This document shows, in pieces, positions 55,914-64,000 of a DNA stretch of 64,000 bases (position 1 is the first letter of the stretch; each line of letters begins with the position of its first letter). The position numbers and the translations under genes were made by a program. This stretch comes from Bradyrhizobium sp. 138 (GTDB taxonomy: Bacteria; Pseudomonadota; Alphaproteobacteria; Rhizobiales; Xanthobacteraceae): positions 1 to 64,000 of the forward strand of contig NZ_JADPKT010000020.1 in NCBI RefSeq assembly GCF_023074075.1, given 5' to 3'. The notes under the pieces are model-generated. The model worked only from the letters and a program-made list of their open reading frames with translations. It was not told the origin of the DNA and did not search any database.

Positions 55914-56327
55914 ATGCTCAATCCCTATCTGTTCTATCAGGACAATTGCGAAGCGGCGTTCAACTATTACGTCAAGGTTCTCGGCGGCAAGATCGATGCG
56001 ATGTTGCGCGCCTCGGACGCACCGCCGGAGATGCCCGCCACGCCAGGGCGCGAAAAGACGATCATGCACGCGCGGATGACGTTGCCCGACGGCAGCGTGC
56101 TGATGGCTTCCGACGCTCCGCCCGAGCATTTTCACAAGCCGCAGGGCTTCTCGGTCTCGCTCACGGTCAAGGATCCCGCCGATGGCGAGCGCAAGTTCAA
56201 CGCGCTCGCCGAAGGCGGCGCCGTCACCATGCCGTTCAGCAAGACGTTCTGGGCCAAGGGCTTTGGCATGTGCGTCGACAAGTTCGGCATTCCCTGGATG
56301 GTGAACTGCCCGGCGGAAGGAATGTGA
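55914..56327 (+). CDS. VOC-family (PhnB-like) protein
   Basis: 137 residues. MLNPYLFYQDNCEAAFNYYV, LPDGSVLMASDAPPE, then WAKGFGMCVDKFGIPWMVNC: the PhnB-like 3-demethylubiquinone-methyltransferase/glyoxalase layout. Metal-dependent chemistry is possible but unproven. AGGAGA precedes the start. Confidence 0.9.
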   Translation: MLNPYLFYQDNCEAAFNYYVKVLGGKIDAMLRASDAPPEMPATPGREKTIMHARMTLPDGSVLMASDAPPEHFHKPQGFSVSLTVKDPADGERKFNALAEGGAVTMPFSKTFWAKGFGMCVDKFGIPWMVNCPAEGM

Positions 56328-56362
56328 AGCGTGCGATCGCGCGCATGATTAGTTGACCTGCA

Positions 56363-56392
56363 GTCCCCTCTCCATTTTGCTGGAGAGGGGAC
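56363..56392. terminator. Bidirectional hairpin terminator
   Basis: GTCCCCTCTCCA, TTTTGC, TGGAGAGGGGAC: a perfect 12-bp stem with a 6-nt loop, placed between the convergent VOC gene (+) and the lipoprotein gene (-). It lacks a long T-run. Confidence 0.65.
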
Positions 56393-56435
56393 GCATCGGT
56401 TCAATGCGTCATGTCCGGATCAGTCGTGAGCGCGC

Positions 56436-56792
56436 TCACTGGACCGATCCGGTCACCTCCGCATCGGGCGGCGGCGATTGCACACAGCTGGGGCAGATCA
56501 CGAGCTTGGTGCCGAGCCGCTTGTCGTTCTCCGCTTCGATCTCGTCATGTACCGCCCACCAGGCCTCGGAGTAGGGCCGCAAGGTGCCGAGCACGCGTTC
56601 CCGCTCCTGATTGGGATCGCCCGCCACTTGCGCCGGGGGCGTTGCGCGCCGCTTCGCGATAGGAGGGCGGTTCGAGCTTTTGTTGGGATCTTGGCCGAGG
56701 CCATCCCAAGCGATCGGACGACGCTCCTGCGCGACTGCGCATCCCATGAGCGCTGCGCAAAAAGCGAGCAAGACGAAGGCGTGTCGTATCAT
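56436..56792 (-). CDS. Small exported protein, possible lipoprotein
   Basis: 118 residues from ATG 56792. Signal peptide MIRHAFVLLAFCAALMGCAV with a Cys in a lipobox-like LMGC context. The mature part is Pro/Arg-rich, then YSEAWWAVHDEIEAENDKRL and a short CPSC pair. No known family; I associate similar proteins with Bradyrhizobium. The stretch 56793-57077 upstream holds nothing I recognise. Confidence 0.65.
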   Translation of the reverse strand: MIRHAFVLLAFCAALMGCAVAQERRPIAWDGLGQDPNKSSNRPPIAKRRATPPAQVAGDPNQERERVLGTLRPYSEAWWAVHDEIEAENDKRLGTKLVICPSCVQSPPPDAEVTGSVQ

Positions 56793-57077
56793 GCCGGACC
56801 CAAAGTTCGGTGCGCGATACGCAAGCGCCGCGTTGGAAACGCGCATCGCATGGACAAATGGAACTTAAGGCAAACAAAGTTTGGCCGGCATGGCCGAGAC
56901 GAACGTTACGATTCGCATCACTTTGCGCAATCAGTGAGGCCGCATCGTGAAACTGTGCGGATCGCAACGCACAACAATTGGCGCAATATTGGGCTGTAAT
57001 CTGCACGTCAGAATCGTTATTGGTGATTCATAAAATCTACAAACTGGGGTGGACGTCACTTGTAAGGGGAGCGACCG

Positions 57078-57170
57078 ATGGCGGCGGCGCTGCAGATCAA
57101 TTTTGCCCTTTGGGGGATGCTTATCTGCGCCAGCATCAAGCTGGTGCCGGTGATCCAGACTCTCTACTGA
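57078..57170 (+). CDS. 30-residue membrane micropeptide
   Basis: MAAALQINFALWGMLICASI, then KLVPVIQTLY and TGA at 57168-57170. AAGGGGAG lies 7 nt before the ATG, a better ribosome site than most genes here have. A single hydrophobic helix with a Lys after it is the usual shape of bacterial membrane micropeptides. It is too short for routine ORF calling. Confidence 0.55.
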   Translation: MAAALQINFALWGMLICASIKLVPVIQTLY

Positions 57171-57352
57171 AGGCAGCCATCGCATTGAAGGCAGCCTTGG
57201 CGTGATGGCGCAGGGCCCCGGTGCGCGCGTGGTGCGAGCACCAGGGAACCTGCCTTATGGCCTGGGCCTGCCACGCCAAATGCCCAAATGCCTTTGGAGT
57301 GACGCGTTCACATCACTCGTTCGCGTTACATGAGTGGCGGCTGCCAAATTCG

Positions 57353-57790
57353 TCAGCGGCAGCGCGGATAGATCGCAGCGAGATCACGGCCCTTGAGCAA
57401 GAGCAACCGCGCGGTGAGGCCGCCACGGCGGCTGATCCAGTCGCGTACCGGGCCGGGATAGGCCGCAAGCACCGTGACCGATGCTTCCGGCTCGGCATAG
57501 AAGCGACCGCGCCGGTCCACCGAACGGGCCGCATGGAAGCCGAGCACGGCGCGCTTGGTGACGCAGATGCGCTCGCCCGGCACGATGCTCAGCACCAACG
57601 TGCAGGCAGACAGGCAAGGGCCGTCGATCACCACGCGCTCGCCGCTCTCGCGCACCTTTTCGAACAAATCGAGGAACGGCCCGACCTGCCCGCCCGGAGA
57701 CTGGATGATCCGGATTTCGGCGGCTGCTGGCGTGACGGCGAGCAGTGCGCATGCAAGCATCGCGGCTTTGAGCAATGAGATGCGTCGCAT
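57353..57790 (-). CDS. Exported ClpP/crotonase-like protein of unknown function
   Basis: 145 residues from ATG 57790. Signal peptide MRRISLLKAAMLACALLAVT... AAA; then IRIIQSPGGQVGPFLDLFEK, GERVVIDGPCLSACTLVLSI and AVLGFHAARSVDRRGR. The G-P-C-L-S-A-C segment resembles the Ser elbow of periplasmic ClpP-like proteins I know from Bradyrhizobium; catalysis is not shown. It lies just left of the palindromic repeat at 57815. Confidence 0.7.
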   Translation of the reverse strand: MRRISLLKAAMLACALLAVTPAAAEIRIIQSPGGQVGPFLDLFEKVRESGERVVIDGPCLSACTLVLSIVPGERICVTKRAVLGFHAARSVDRRGRFYAEPEASVTVLAAYPGPVRDWISRRGGLTARLLLLKGRDLAAIYPRCR

Positions 57791-57814
57791 GAAGCCTCCA
57801 CCGATTCGATTTTC

Positions 57815-57907
57815 GTAGGGTGGGCAAAGCGCAGCGTGCCCACCGTAGTCACCGCAAATCCGGAAGAAGTGGTGGGCACGGCGCGCACGCGCCTTTGCCC
57901 ACCCTAC
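57815..57907. repeat. Palindromic intergenic repeat (TAGGGTGGGCAAAGC type)
   Basis: GTAGGGTGGGCAAAGCGC at the left mirrors CGCCTTTGCCCACCCTAC at the right, with a second inverted pair GTGCCCACC / GGTGGGCAC inside. Same design as 48687-48775 (TAGG-R-TGGG-Y-A-R-AGC). It lies between two minus-strand genes. Confidence 0.72.
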
Positions 57908-57917
57908 AATTTCGTAC

Positions 57918-58706
57918 CTACCCGTTGCGGCGTTGACCGCGCAGCGTCGGCAGGCCGATGCCTGCCGCATCGAAACCGCCGTCGACGGCCAAAATCTGTC
58001 CGGTGATGTAGCTCGCATTCGCCGAGCACAGGAAGTAGATCGCTTCCGCAAGCTCCTCCTCGAGGCCGTAGCGGTTGAGCGGAATCGCGTCGTGATAGTC
58101 GGCGCGGATCTCCTTGGTGTGCACCTGCTTCGCCATCGCCGTGTCGACCGGCCCCGGCGCGACCGCGTTGACGCGGATGCCGAGCGAGGCGAGCTCGACC
58201 GCAAGCTGCTTGGTGAGGTGCGCCAGCCCCGCCTTGCTGGTGCCGTAGGCCGAGCGCAGCGTCGAGGCGCGCACCGCCGAGATCGAGGTGATGTTGACGA
58301 TGGCGCCGCCATTGGCCTCGCGCATCAAGGGCACCGCCGCCTTGGTGCAGAGGAACGGGCCGGTGAGGTTGACCTCGAGCACGCGCCGCCAATCGGTCTC
58401 CGACGTCTCCATCAGCGGCGCGAACACCGCGATGCCGGCATTGTTGACGAGCGCATCGAGCCGGCCGAACCGCCGCTCGATCGCCGTCATCGCAGCGCTC
58501 ACGGCGGCTGGGTCCGAAACGTCGCAGGTCAGCGCCAGCGTCGCCGCGCTTTGGTCGATGTCGGCGACCGCCCGGCCGAGCAACTCGCCCTCGATGTCGA
58601 GCAGCGCCACGCGCCATCCTTCGGCCAAAAACTTCTTCGCGGTCGCAAGCCCGATGCCGCGCGCGGCTCCGGTGACGAGGGCGGCTTTTTGCGGAGCTGG
58701 CGGCAT
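57918..58706 (-). CDS. Short-chain dehydrogenase/reductase
   Basis: 262 residues. TGAARGIGLATAKKFL cofactor loop, NNAGIAVFAP, Ser in VNITSISAV, YGTSK catalytic Tyr-Lys, APGPVDTAMAKQV and SYITGQILAVDGGFDA. NAD(P)-dependent oxidoreductase of unknown substrate. Confidence 0.9.
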   Translation of the reverse strand: MPPAPQKAALVTGAARGIGLATAKKFLAEGWRVALLDIEGELLGRAVADIDQSAATLALTCDVSDPAAVSAAMTAIERRFGRLDALVNNAGIAVFAPLMETSETDWRRVLEVNLTGPFLCTKAAVPLMREANGGAIVNITSISAVRASTLRSAYGTSKAGLAHLTKQLAVELASLGIRVNAVAPGPVDTAMAKQVHTKEIRADYHDAIPLNRYGLEEELAEAIYFLCSANASYITGQILAVDGGFDAAGIGLPTLRGQRRNG

Positions 58707-58879
58707 TGTCTGATCGGTCCTGTGTCCGAAGAGGGGGCGGCGCGCGTGAGCGCCGGAGCCCTTTTACTTCGGTTTCGTTCCGACAAGAAAGCCTCGAGCC
58801 GAACCTATCGAGCCCGACCGGACCCCGAATGCCTCCGCCGCCGTCGCTTTGGCGGCCCCCAAATATTTCTAGGCGCCGC

Positions 58880-58906
58880 TGTCGGTTTGGCGAGAGGTCA
58901 TTCGTC
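58880..58906 (+). promoter_or_regulatory. Candidate ECF42-type promoter P3 (second YCII operon)
   Basis: TGTCGG, 17 nt, CGTC, about 95 bp before ATG 59002. Same elements and same spacing as P1 and P2. The remaining part of 58707-59001 includes the REP-like segment GTCGCGCCCCGGAATGACAG and no gene. Confidence 0.65.
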
Positions 58907-59001
58907 TTGGAGGAGAACGCGGGCCGGCTGATCGCATCCCCGGGGGAACTCTCACGGACTTCGTCGCGCCCCGGAATGACAGCGAGTAACGAGGAGCTCC
59001 C

Positions 59002-59406
59002 ATGCGATTCATGATGCTGATGATCCCGCTCGGCTACGAGAGCGCGCCGCCGGACGTTCAGCTCGATCCCGAACGTGTCGCGGCGATGATGCGCTACAAC
59101 GAGGCGCTGAAGGATGCGGGCGTGTTGATCACGCTCGACGGCCTGCATCCGCCGTCGATGGGTGCACGGGTTTCGTTTGCGACCGGCGAACCCATTGTCA
59201 CCGACGGCCCATTCGCCGAGGCCAAGGAAGTCCTGGGCGGGTATTGGATGATCGAGGTGGCCTCGCGCGCCGAGGCGATTGCCTGGGCAAAGCAGTGCCC
59301 GGCCTCGCCGAACGAAATCATCGAGATCCGGCAGGTGCAGGAGATGGCCGACTTTCCGCCTGACGTGCAAGAGGTCGCAGCCGGATTCGACGATCTGAAG
59401 AAGTAG
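59002..59406 (+). CDS. YCII/DGPF-family protein, second copy
   Basis: 134 residues. MRFMMLMIPLGYESAPPDVQ at the start and signature VTDGPFAEAKEVLGGYWMIE. GAGGAG precedes the ATG. It is downstream of P3 and so likely in the same regulon as the sigma factor at 53930. Confidence 0.92.
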   Translation: MRFMMLMIPLGYESAPPDVQLDPERVAAMMRYNEALKDAGVLITLDGLHPPSMGARVSFATGEPIVTDGPFAEAKEVLGGYWMIEVASRAEAIAWAKQCPASPNEIIEIRQVQEMADFPPDVQEVAAGFDDLKK

Positions 59407-59460
59407 CCGGCCGCCGGAAAATTCGCAGCTAGCGTCAATCAATCAACAACGGAGAGAGCG

Positions 59461-59826
59461 ATGAGCACCGAACACAAATTCCTCGCCGTCTATCTCGGCA
59501 GCGTGAGCGGCCAGAAGATGAAGGCTTGGCATGCGCTGCCCGAGGCTGAACGGAAAGCAAAGGAGCAGGAGGGCATGGCCGCCTGGCACGGCTGGGTCGA
59601 GAAGCATAAGGACGTCATCGTCGAGATCGGCGGCCCACTCGGCAAGACCCGCAGGATCGACGCGAATGGCATCACCGAGATCAGCAACGCGCTGACCGGC
59701 TTCACGGTGGTCCGCGCGGCCTCGCAGGAGGCGGCTGCAAAACTGTTCGAGAACCATCCGCATTTTGCGATCTTCCCGGGCGAGGCGATCGAGGTGATGC
59801 CCGTGCTGCCGATTCCGCAGATGTAG
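59461..59826 (+). CDS. YCII-like protein, third member
   Basis: 121 residues. MSTEHKFLAVYLGSVSGQKM, AWHGWVEKHKDVIVEIGGPL, ALTGFTVVRAASQEAAAKLF. The fold is YCII-like, but the DGPF motif is replaced by GGPLGKT. It lies 54 bp after the previous gene with GGAGAGAG at the start, so it is probably the second gene of the P3 operon. Confidence 0.85.
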   Translation: MSTEHKFLAVYLGSVSGQKMKAWHALPEAERKAKEQEGMAAWHGWVEKHKDVIVEIGGPLGKTRRIDANGITEISNALTGFTVVRAASQEAAAKLFENHPHFAIFPGEAIEVMPVLPIPQM

Positions 59827-59937
59827 CTGCGGAAGAGGCCAATCCCGGGCGCGATGCCGTCGCTCCGACCCAGCGTCAGCCGTGGAAGTACGGGTTAATC
59901 ACGCCCTATTCCCGCTAGTGACCTTCGCGCCCAGCTC

Positions 59938-59956
59938 ATGTAAAGGTCGTTCACAT
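59938..59956. promoter_or_regulatory. TetR operator O1, overlapping the tetR start
   Basis: ATGTAAAGGTCGTTCACAT: a 19-bp near-palindrome whose last two bases are the A-T of the tetR ATG. Its twin is at 60763-60781. Binding here would block translation or transcription start of the regulator itself. Confidence 0.7.
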
Positions 59957-60695
59957 GAGCTGGCGCAAGGAGCAGCGCCGCGCCGAGCGCGGCTATCACC
60001 ACGGCAATCTGAAGGAGGCCCTGTTGCAGGCCGCTCTCGGGTTGATCGCCGAGAAGGGCGCGGCCGGCTTCACCTTCGCCGATGCCGCACGCATGGCCGG
60101 CGTCAGCGCGGCGGCGCCCTATCGGCATTTCCGCGACCGCGACGAACTGCTGTCCTCGATCGCCCAGCGCGGCTTCGAGCAGTTTGAGTCGCGCCTGGCT
60201 GCGGCCTGGGACGACGGACGCCCCGACACCGTCACCGCGTTCGAGCGTGTCGGCAAGGCCTATCTGGCCTTCGCCCGCGAGGAACCCGCCTTCTACAACG
60301 CGATGTTCGAATCGGGCGTGCCGGTGGATGCCAATCCCGCACTCCAGGCCGCCAGCGAAAGCGCATTCAACATCATTCGCGCCGCAGCCGAGCGGCTCGC
60401 GGCCCTGACGCCGCCAGGCACGCCGCGGCCACCGGCGATGATGATGGCCTTGCACATCTGGTCGATGGCGCATGGCGTGGCCTCGCTGTTCTCCCGCGGC
60501 GATGCCGCGCGGCGAAAACTGCCGATGTCGCCGGACGAGCTGTTGGAGGCCGAGGTGCTGATCTATCTCCGCGGCCTCGGCTTCCCGACCGACCGTCGTC
60601 CCGCAGGCAAGAGCGCCGAGCCGCCGCCGGTGCCACCGGAAGCGTCCTCCGGTTCAGGCGTGCCTCCAGGTGGACCCTGGGGCAAACCGAAATAA
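59955..60695 (+). CDS. TetR/AcrR-family regulator with WHG-type C-terminal domain
   Basis: 246 residues. HTH: FTFADAARMAGVSAAAPYRH, FRDRDELLSS; C-terminal WHG-type ligand domain with MMALHIWSMAHGVASLFSRG. A Pro/Gly-rich tail ends the protein. The gene is flanked by two 19-bp palindromes, one over its own start and one in front of the next gene, so it probably represses both. Confidence 0.92.
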   Translation: MSWRKEQRRAERGYHHGNLKEALLQAALGLIAEKGAAGFTFADAARMAGVSAAAPYRHFRDRDELLSSIAQRGFEQFESRLAAAWDDGRPDTVTAFERVGKAYLAFAREEPAFYNAMFESGVPVDANPALQAASESAFNIIRAAAERLAALTPPGTPRPPAMMMALHIWSMAHGVASLFSRGDAARRKLPMSPDELLEAEVLIYLRGLGFPTDRRPAGKSAEPPPVPPEASSGSGVPPGGPWGKPK

Positions 60696-60735
60696 AATTA
60701 CGCAAATGATCACGCGGGCGTGTCAGGCGACCGGC

Positions 60736-60781
60736 TTGACAAAATCGCGGAATGGGCTAGCTATGTAAATGTTATTTACAT
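60736..60781 (+). promoter_or_regulatory. Promoter and TetR operator O2 upstream of the DUF2852 gene
   Basis: TTGACA at 60736-60741 is a consensus -35; about 16 nt later TAGCTA may serve as -10. Overlapping the -10 region is ATGTAAATGTTATTTACAT (60763-60781), a perfect palindrome with 8-bp arms and the same 19-bp frame as O1. Confidence 0.7.
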
Positions 60782-60815
60782 TCACAACGGCGCAGATGCC
60801 GTGATGGAGATGGAA

Positions 60816-61307
60816 ATGGCCTACACCGCTGATGTCAATCGATGGCGCGGCCCCACTGACCAATACCAACAGTACGAGCGCCCTCGCATGCTCGATACGC
60901 CCTGGCATCCTGGCTGGATCGCCGTGACCATCCTCGGCTTCATCATCTGGTGGCCGATCGGACTTGCCCTTCTCTTTTTCACACTCGGGAGCAGAAGAAT
61001 GTCGTGCTGGAGCCACCAGGATCGCTGGCAGAACAAGATGGAGCGGATGCAGTACAAGATGGATCGCATGCGCGGCCGCATGGAGCGCAGTGGCTTCGGC
61101 TTTGGCTTCGGCCCGCCGTCCTCCGGCAACCGTGCCTTCGACGAGTACCGCTCCGAGACGCTGCGGCGCCTTGAGGAGGAGCAGGTCGAGTTCAGGAACT
61201 TCCTCGATCGTCTGCGTCACGCCAAGGACAAGGAAGAGTTCGACCAGTTCATGGCGCAGCACAAGACGCGTCCGACCCCGCCGCCGACCGATCAGCAGCA
61301 GGGCTGA
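60816..61307 (+). CDS. DUF2852-family membrane protein
   Basis: 163 residues from ATG 60816 (GGAG 6 nt before). TPWHPGWIAVTILGFIIWWP and IGLALLFFTLG form the membrane segment; then a Met/Arg-rich amphipathic helix (NKMERMQYKMDRMRGRMERS), SSGNRAFDEYRSETLRRLEE and RLRHAKDKEEFDQFM, matching DUF2852. Function unknown. It lies under the TetR operator O2 and ends at a strong terminator. Confidence 0.85.
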   Translation: MAYTADVNRWRGPTDQYQQYERPRMLDTPWHPGWIAVTILGFIIWWPIGLALLFFTLGSRRMSCWSHQDRWQNKMERMQYKMDRMRGRMERSGFGFGFGPPSSGNRAFDEYRSETLRRLEEEQVEFRNFLDRLRHAKDKEEFDQFMAQHKTRPTPPPTDQQQG

Positions 61308-61371
61308 CCTTCAAGGCTGACACATCTCAAAGCCTTCAGGCGCATGCCCCCAAAGTCCTGATGGCCCCGAG

Positions 61372-61412
61372 CCGCCCGTCTGCGCAACAAGCAGGCGGGC
61401 GGTTTGGTTTTT
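61372..61412 (+). terminator. Rho-independent terminator
   Basis: CCGCCCGTCTGC, GCAACAA, GCAGGCGGGCGG followed by TTTGGTTTTT. Stem of about 11 bp with one bulge and a T-rich tail on the + strand; ends the tetR-DUF2852 transcript before the convergent desaturase gene. Confidence 0.8.
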
Positions 61413-61457
61413 GGGGAGGCGCGCCTCGCTAAGGCAGCGACGGCTGGATCGCCTTCG

Positions 61458-62621
<1,164 letters not shown>

Positions 62622-62692
62622 GTCTTGGCGTGACCTCAGAGGTAACGGGAATCCGGGATTCGCGTCGGCAGCACGGAGGGCCGCCGGGTACG

Positions 62693-62727
62693 AAAAACCC
62701 GCGGATGGCGGACCACCGCGGGGGTTT
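62693..62727 (-). terminator. Terminator-like leader hairpin before the desaturase gene
   Basis: On the minus strand: AAACCCCCGCGG, 11-nt loop, CCGCGGGTTTTTCG. A 7- to 10-bp GC stem followed by five T, located 72 bp upstream of the desaturase ATG and pointing toward it. No minus-strand gene ends upstream, so it is either an attenuator in the leader or a fail-safe against antisense transcription. Confidence 0.55.
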
Positions 62728-62937
62728 GAACGAACTGCTTTGCCTGGGCATCCCCGGCCAAAGCAGCATCGGCCGAAAACTCGACTGACTATATATGGTC
62801 GCGGATGCCCGGCACGCAACCACGTAGCCTCACGGGGAGCTCCAGCGCGGTGCTCAGGTAGCGTCGTGCCGCTCACGGCATGGTGCAACGGGGTCCCCAC
62901 GGGCTATATTTGAAGCTCCAAAACATCGGAGGCGGCG

Positions 62938-63705
62938 ATGACGGCAGCTGTGACCGCGACGAGCGATAGCCTCTGGCAGAGGATACGCGACGAGGCGCGA
63001 CTTGCGGTCGCATCCGATCCCGTCTTCGGCAAGCCGCTCGCTGAAGCTGTCCTCGCCCATGACGGCTTTACGGCGGCTCTGGCCGATCTCATCGGGCGCA
63101 GGCTTGGCGGCAGCCTCGCCGAGCAAACGCGCTTCTCGGCCTTTTCGCGCGACGCCTTTCGCCACGCGCCGGAATTGATCGAAGCGTCCGGTCGCGACCT
63201 GCAGGCCATCGCGCGCAGCGATCCGGCCATCGCCGGCCTGTTGGCGCCGCTGCTGCATTTCAAGGGCTATGTCGCGCTGCAAGCCTGGCGCGTCTCGAAC
63301 TGGCTCTGGCGTCATGATCATCGCGATGCAGCGCTACTGTTTCAGAACGAGGCGTCGAACGTGTTGCAGGTCAGCATTCATCCGGCGGCCAGCATCGGCT
63401 CGTCCGTCTATCTCGACCACGCCACGGGCATCGTGATCGGCGCCAATGCCGTGATCGGCGATGAGATCACCATCCTTCAGAATGTCAGCATCGGCCGCAG
63501 CAGTGAGCTGCCGGCGCGCTCGCCGCGCATCGGTCGCGGCGTCTTCATCGGCGCCGGCGCGACCATTTTGGGCGATATAAGGATCGGCGAATTCGCCAGG
63601 ATCGGCGCCGACACGGTCGTGACCTCCGACGTTCCCGGCGGCTGCACCGCGGTTGGAAATCCAGCGCGGCTGACCAATTGCCCCGAGCCGGCCTCGGCGG
63701 CATGA
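62938..63705 (+). CDS. cysE: Serine O-acetyltransferase
   Basis: 255 residues. The N-terminal helical SATase domain (LWQRIRDEARLAVASDPVFG; ALADLIGRRLGG) is followed by the left-handed beta-helix: SIHPAASIGSSVYLDHATGI, GRGVFIGAGATILGDIRIG, with the catalytic His/Asp region HATGIV. It makes O-acetyl-serine for cysteine synthesis in the cytoplasm. No cysK lies next to it. GGAGG precedes ATG 62938. Confidence 0.92.
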   Translation: MTAAVTATSDSLWQRIRDEARLAVASDPVFGKPLAEAVLAHDGFTAALADLIGRRLGGSLAEQTRFSAFSRDAFRHAPELIEASGRDLQAIARSDPAIAGLLAPLLHFKGYVALQAWRVSNWLWRHDHRDAALLFQNEASNVLQVSIHPAASIGSSVYLDHATGIVIGANAVIGDEITILQNVSIGRSSELPARSPRIGRGVFIGAGATILGDIRIGEFARIGADTVVTSDVPGGCTAVGNPARLTNCPEPASAA

Positions 63706-63834
63706 CGCGCCTGCAACGGCGACGCCGTGGTCCGGGGTAGCCTGTCAGAAAAACCCGGGCCCCTTAGAACCTGGTCGCGATGAGGCCCGACCAAGCCTCA
63801 ACGGCGTTTTTCGCCTGTGCCGACGGGTACGACC

Positions 63835-64000
63835 ATGACCACCGCTGAATGTAAGCAGACCAGGCAACGCATCGCGCTGTTCGCGCGTGCCTCGGACCTG
63901 TTCGACCAGTTCGGCTGCTCGCTGCCGCTCGCGATCGCGCTTCTCAATGGCTGGCCGACCGAGGTCAAGACCTATCAGGAATTCGTGGAAAGTGGCGCCT
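63835..64000 (+). CDS. Hypothetical protein, cut by the window edge
   Basis: From ATG 63835 an open frame reads MTTAECKQTRQRIALFARAS, DLFDQFGCSLPLAIALLNGW and continues past the end of the window. Codon use is typical of the chromosome. Not enough is present for a family call. Confidence 0.55.
   Translation, partial: MTTAECKQTRQRIALFARASDLFDQFGCSLPLAIALLNGWPTEVKTYQEFVESGA

Overview
The window looks like a Bradyrhizobium-type alphaproteobacterial chromosome. Evidence: high G+C codon use from about 21.3 kb onward, alphaproteobacterial gene families throughout, and several intergenic palindromes of a kind I associate with Bradyrhizobium/Rhodopseudomonas. Nothing was searched; all family names are from recognition of the protein sequences.

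Two halves differ sharply. From 1 to about 21.3 kb is accessory DNA, probably one end of a symbiosis island or ICE. It has visibly more A+T, an IS66 tail, broken IS630, IS110 and IS701 copies, an intact-looking IS3 element with 25-bp inverted repeats, prophage scraps, and many genes killed by frameshifts (amidohydrolase, O-acyltransferase, NACHT NTPase, TIGR02391 protein, TcmP, small Bradyrhizobium proteins). The genes still intact are a three-gene operon (radical SAM / unknown 404-aa protein / GNAT acetyltransferase, 4187 to 928), a class III aminotransferase, a stand-alone HsdR-N-like nuclease and a complete ybgC-like thioesterase at 5780. The half ends at about 21.29 kb, where a second ybgC begins abruptly without its 5' end. 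A roughly 100-bp sequence (ybgC 3' tail plus downstream DNA) occurs both at 6178 and at 21183. The simplest reading is that an element integrated into the 5' part of a chromosomal ybgC and rebuilt a hybrid copy at its other end.

From 21.3 to 64 kb is ordinary core or strain-variable chromosome with clear operons. (i) 22.5-32.6 kb: a GATase and LysR regulator divergent from a polyamine/opine-type ABC transporter, two DAO-type flavoenzymes, a [2Fe-2S] subunit, an OoxA/HcnB-like flavoprotein and a RidA protein, i.e. uptake and oxidation of an opine or secondary amine. (ii) 32.8-41.1 kb: ABC-F ATPase, DctA, NCS2 permease, SDR, CPA2 antiporter, sirtuin. (iii) 41.2-48.0 kb: hydantoinase A/B with a TRAP transporter. 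(iv) 48.0-53.4 kb: dispersed palindromic repeats, GST/TetR pair, chemoreceptor, GhrA-like reductase. (v) 53.5-59.8 kb: an ECF42-type sigma factor with YCII, SRPBCC and VOC genes, in which three promoters share the same TGTCGR-N17-CGTC pattern. (vi) 59.9-64 kb: a WHG-type TetR regulator and a DUF2852 gene, each carrying a 19-bp palindrome of the same design, then a fatty-acid desaturase with a terminator-like leader hairpin, and a serine O-acetyltransferase.

No rRNA, tRNA, CRISPR array or integrase gene was seen. The most novel-looking item is the radical SAM operon. The best internally supported regulatory observations are the three matching ECF42-type promoters and the paired TetR operators.
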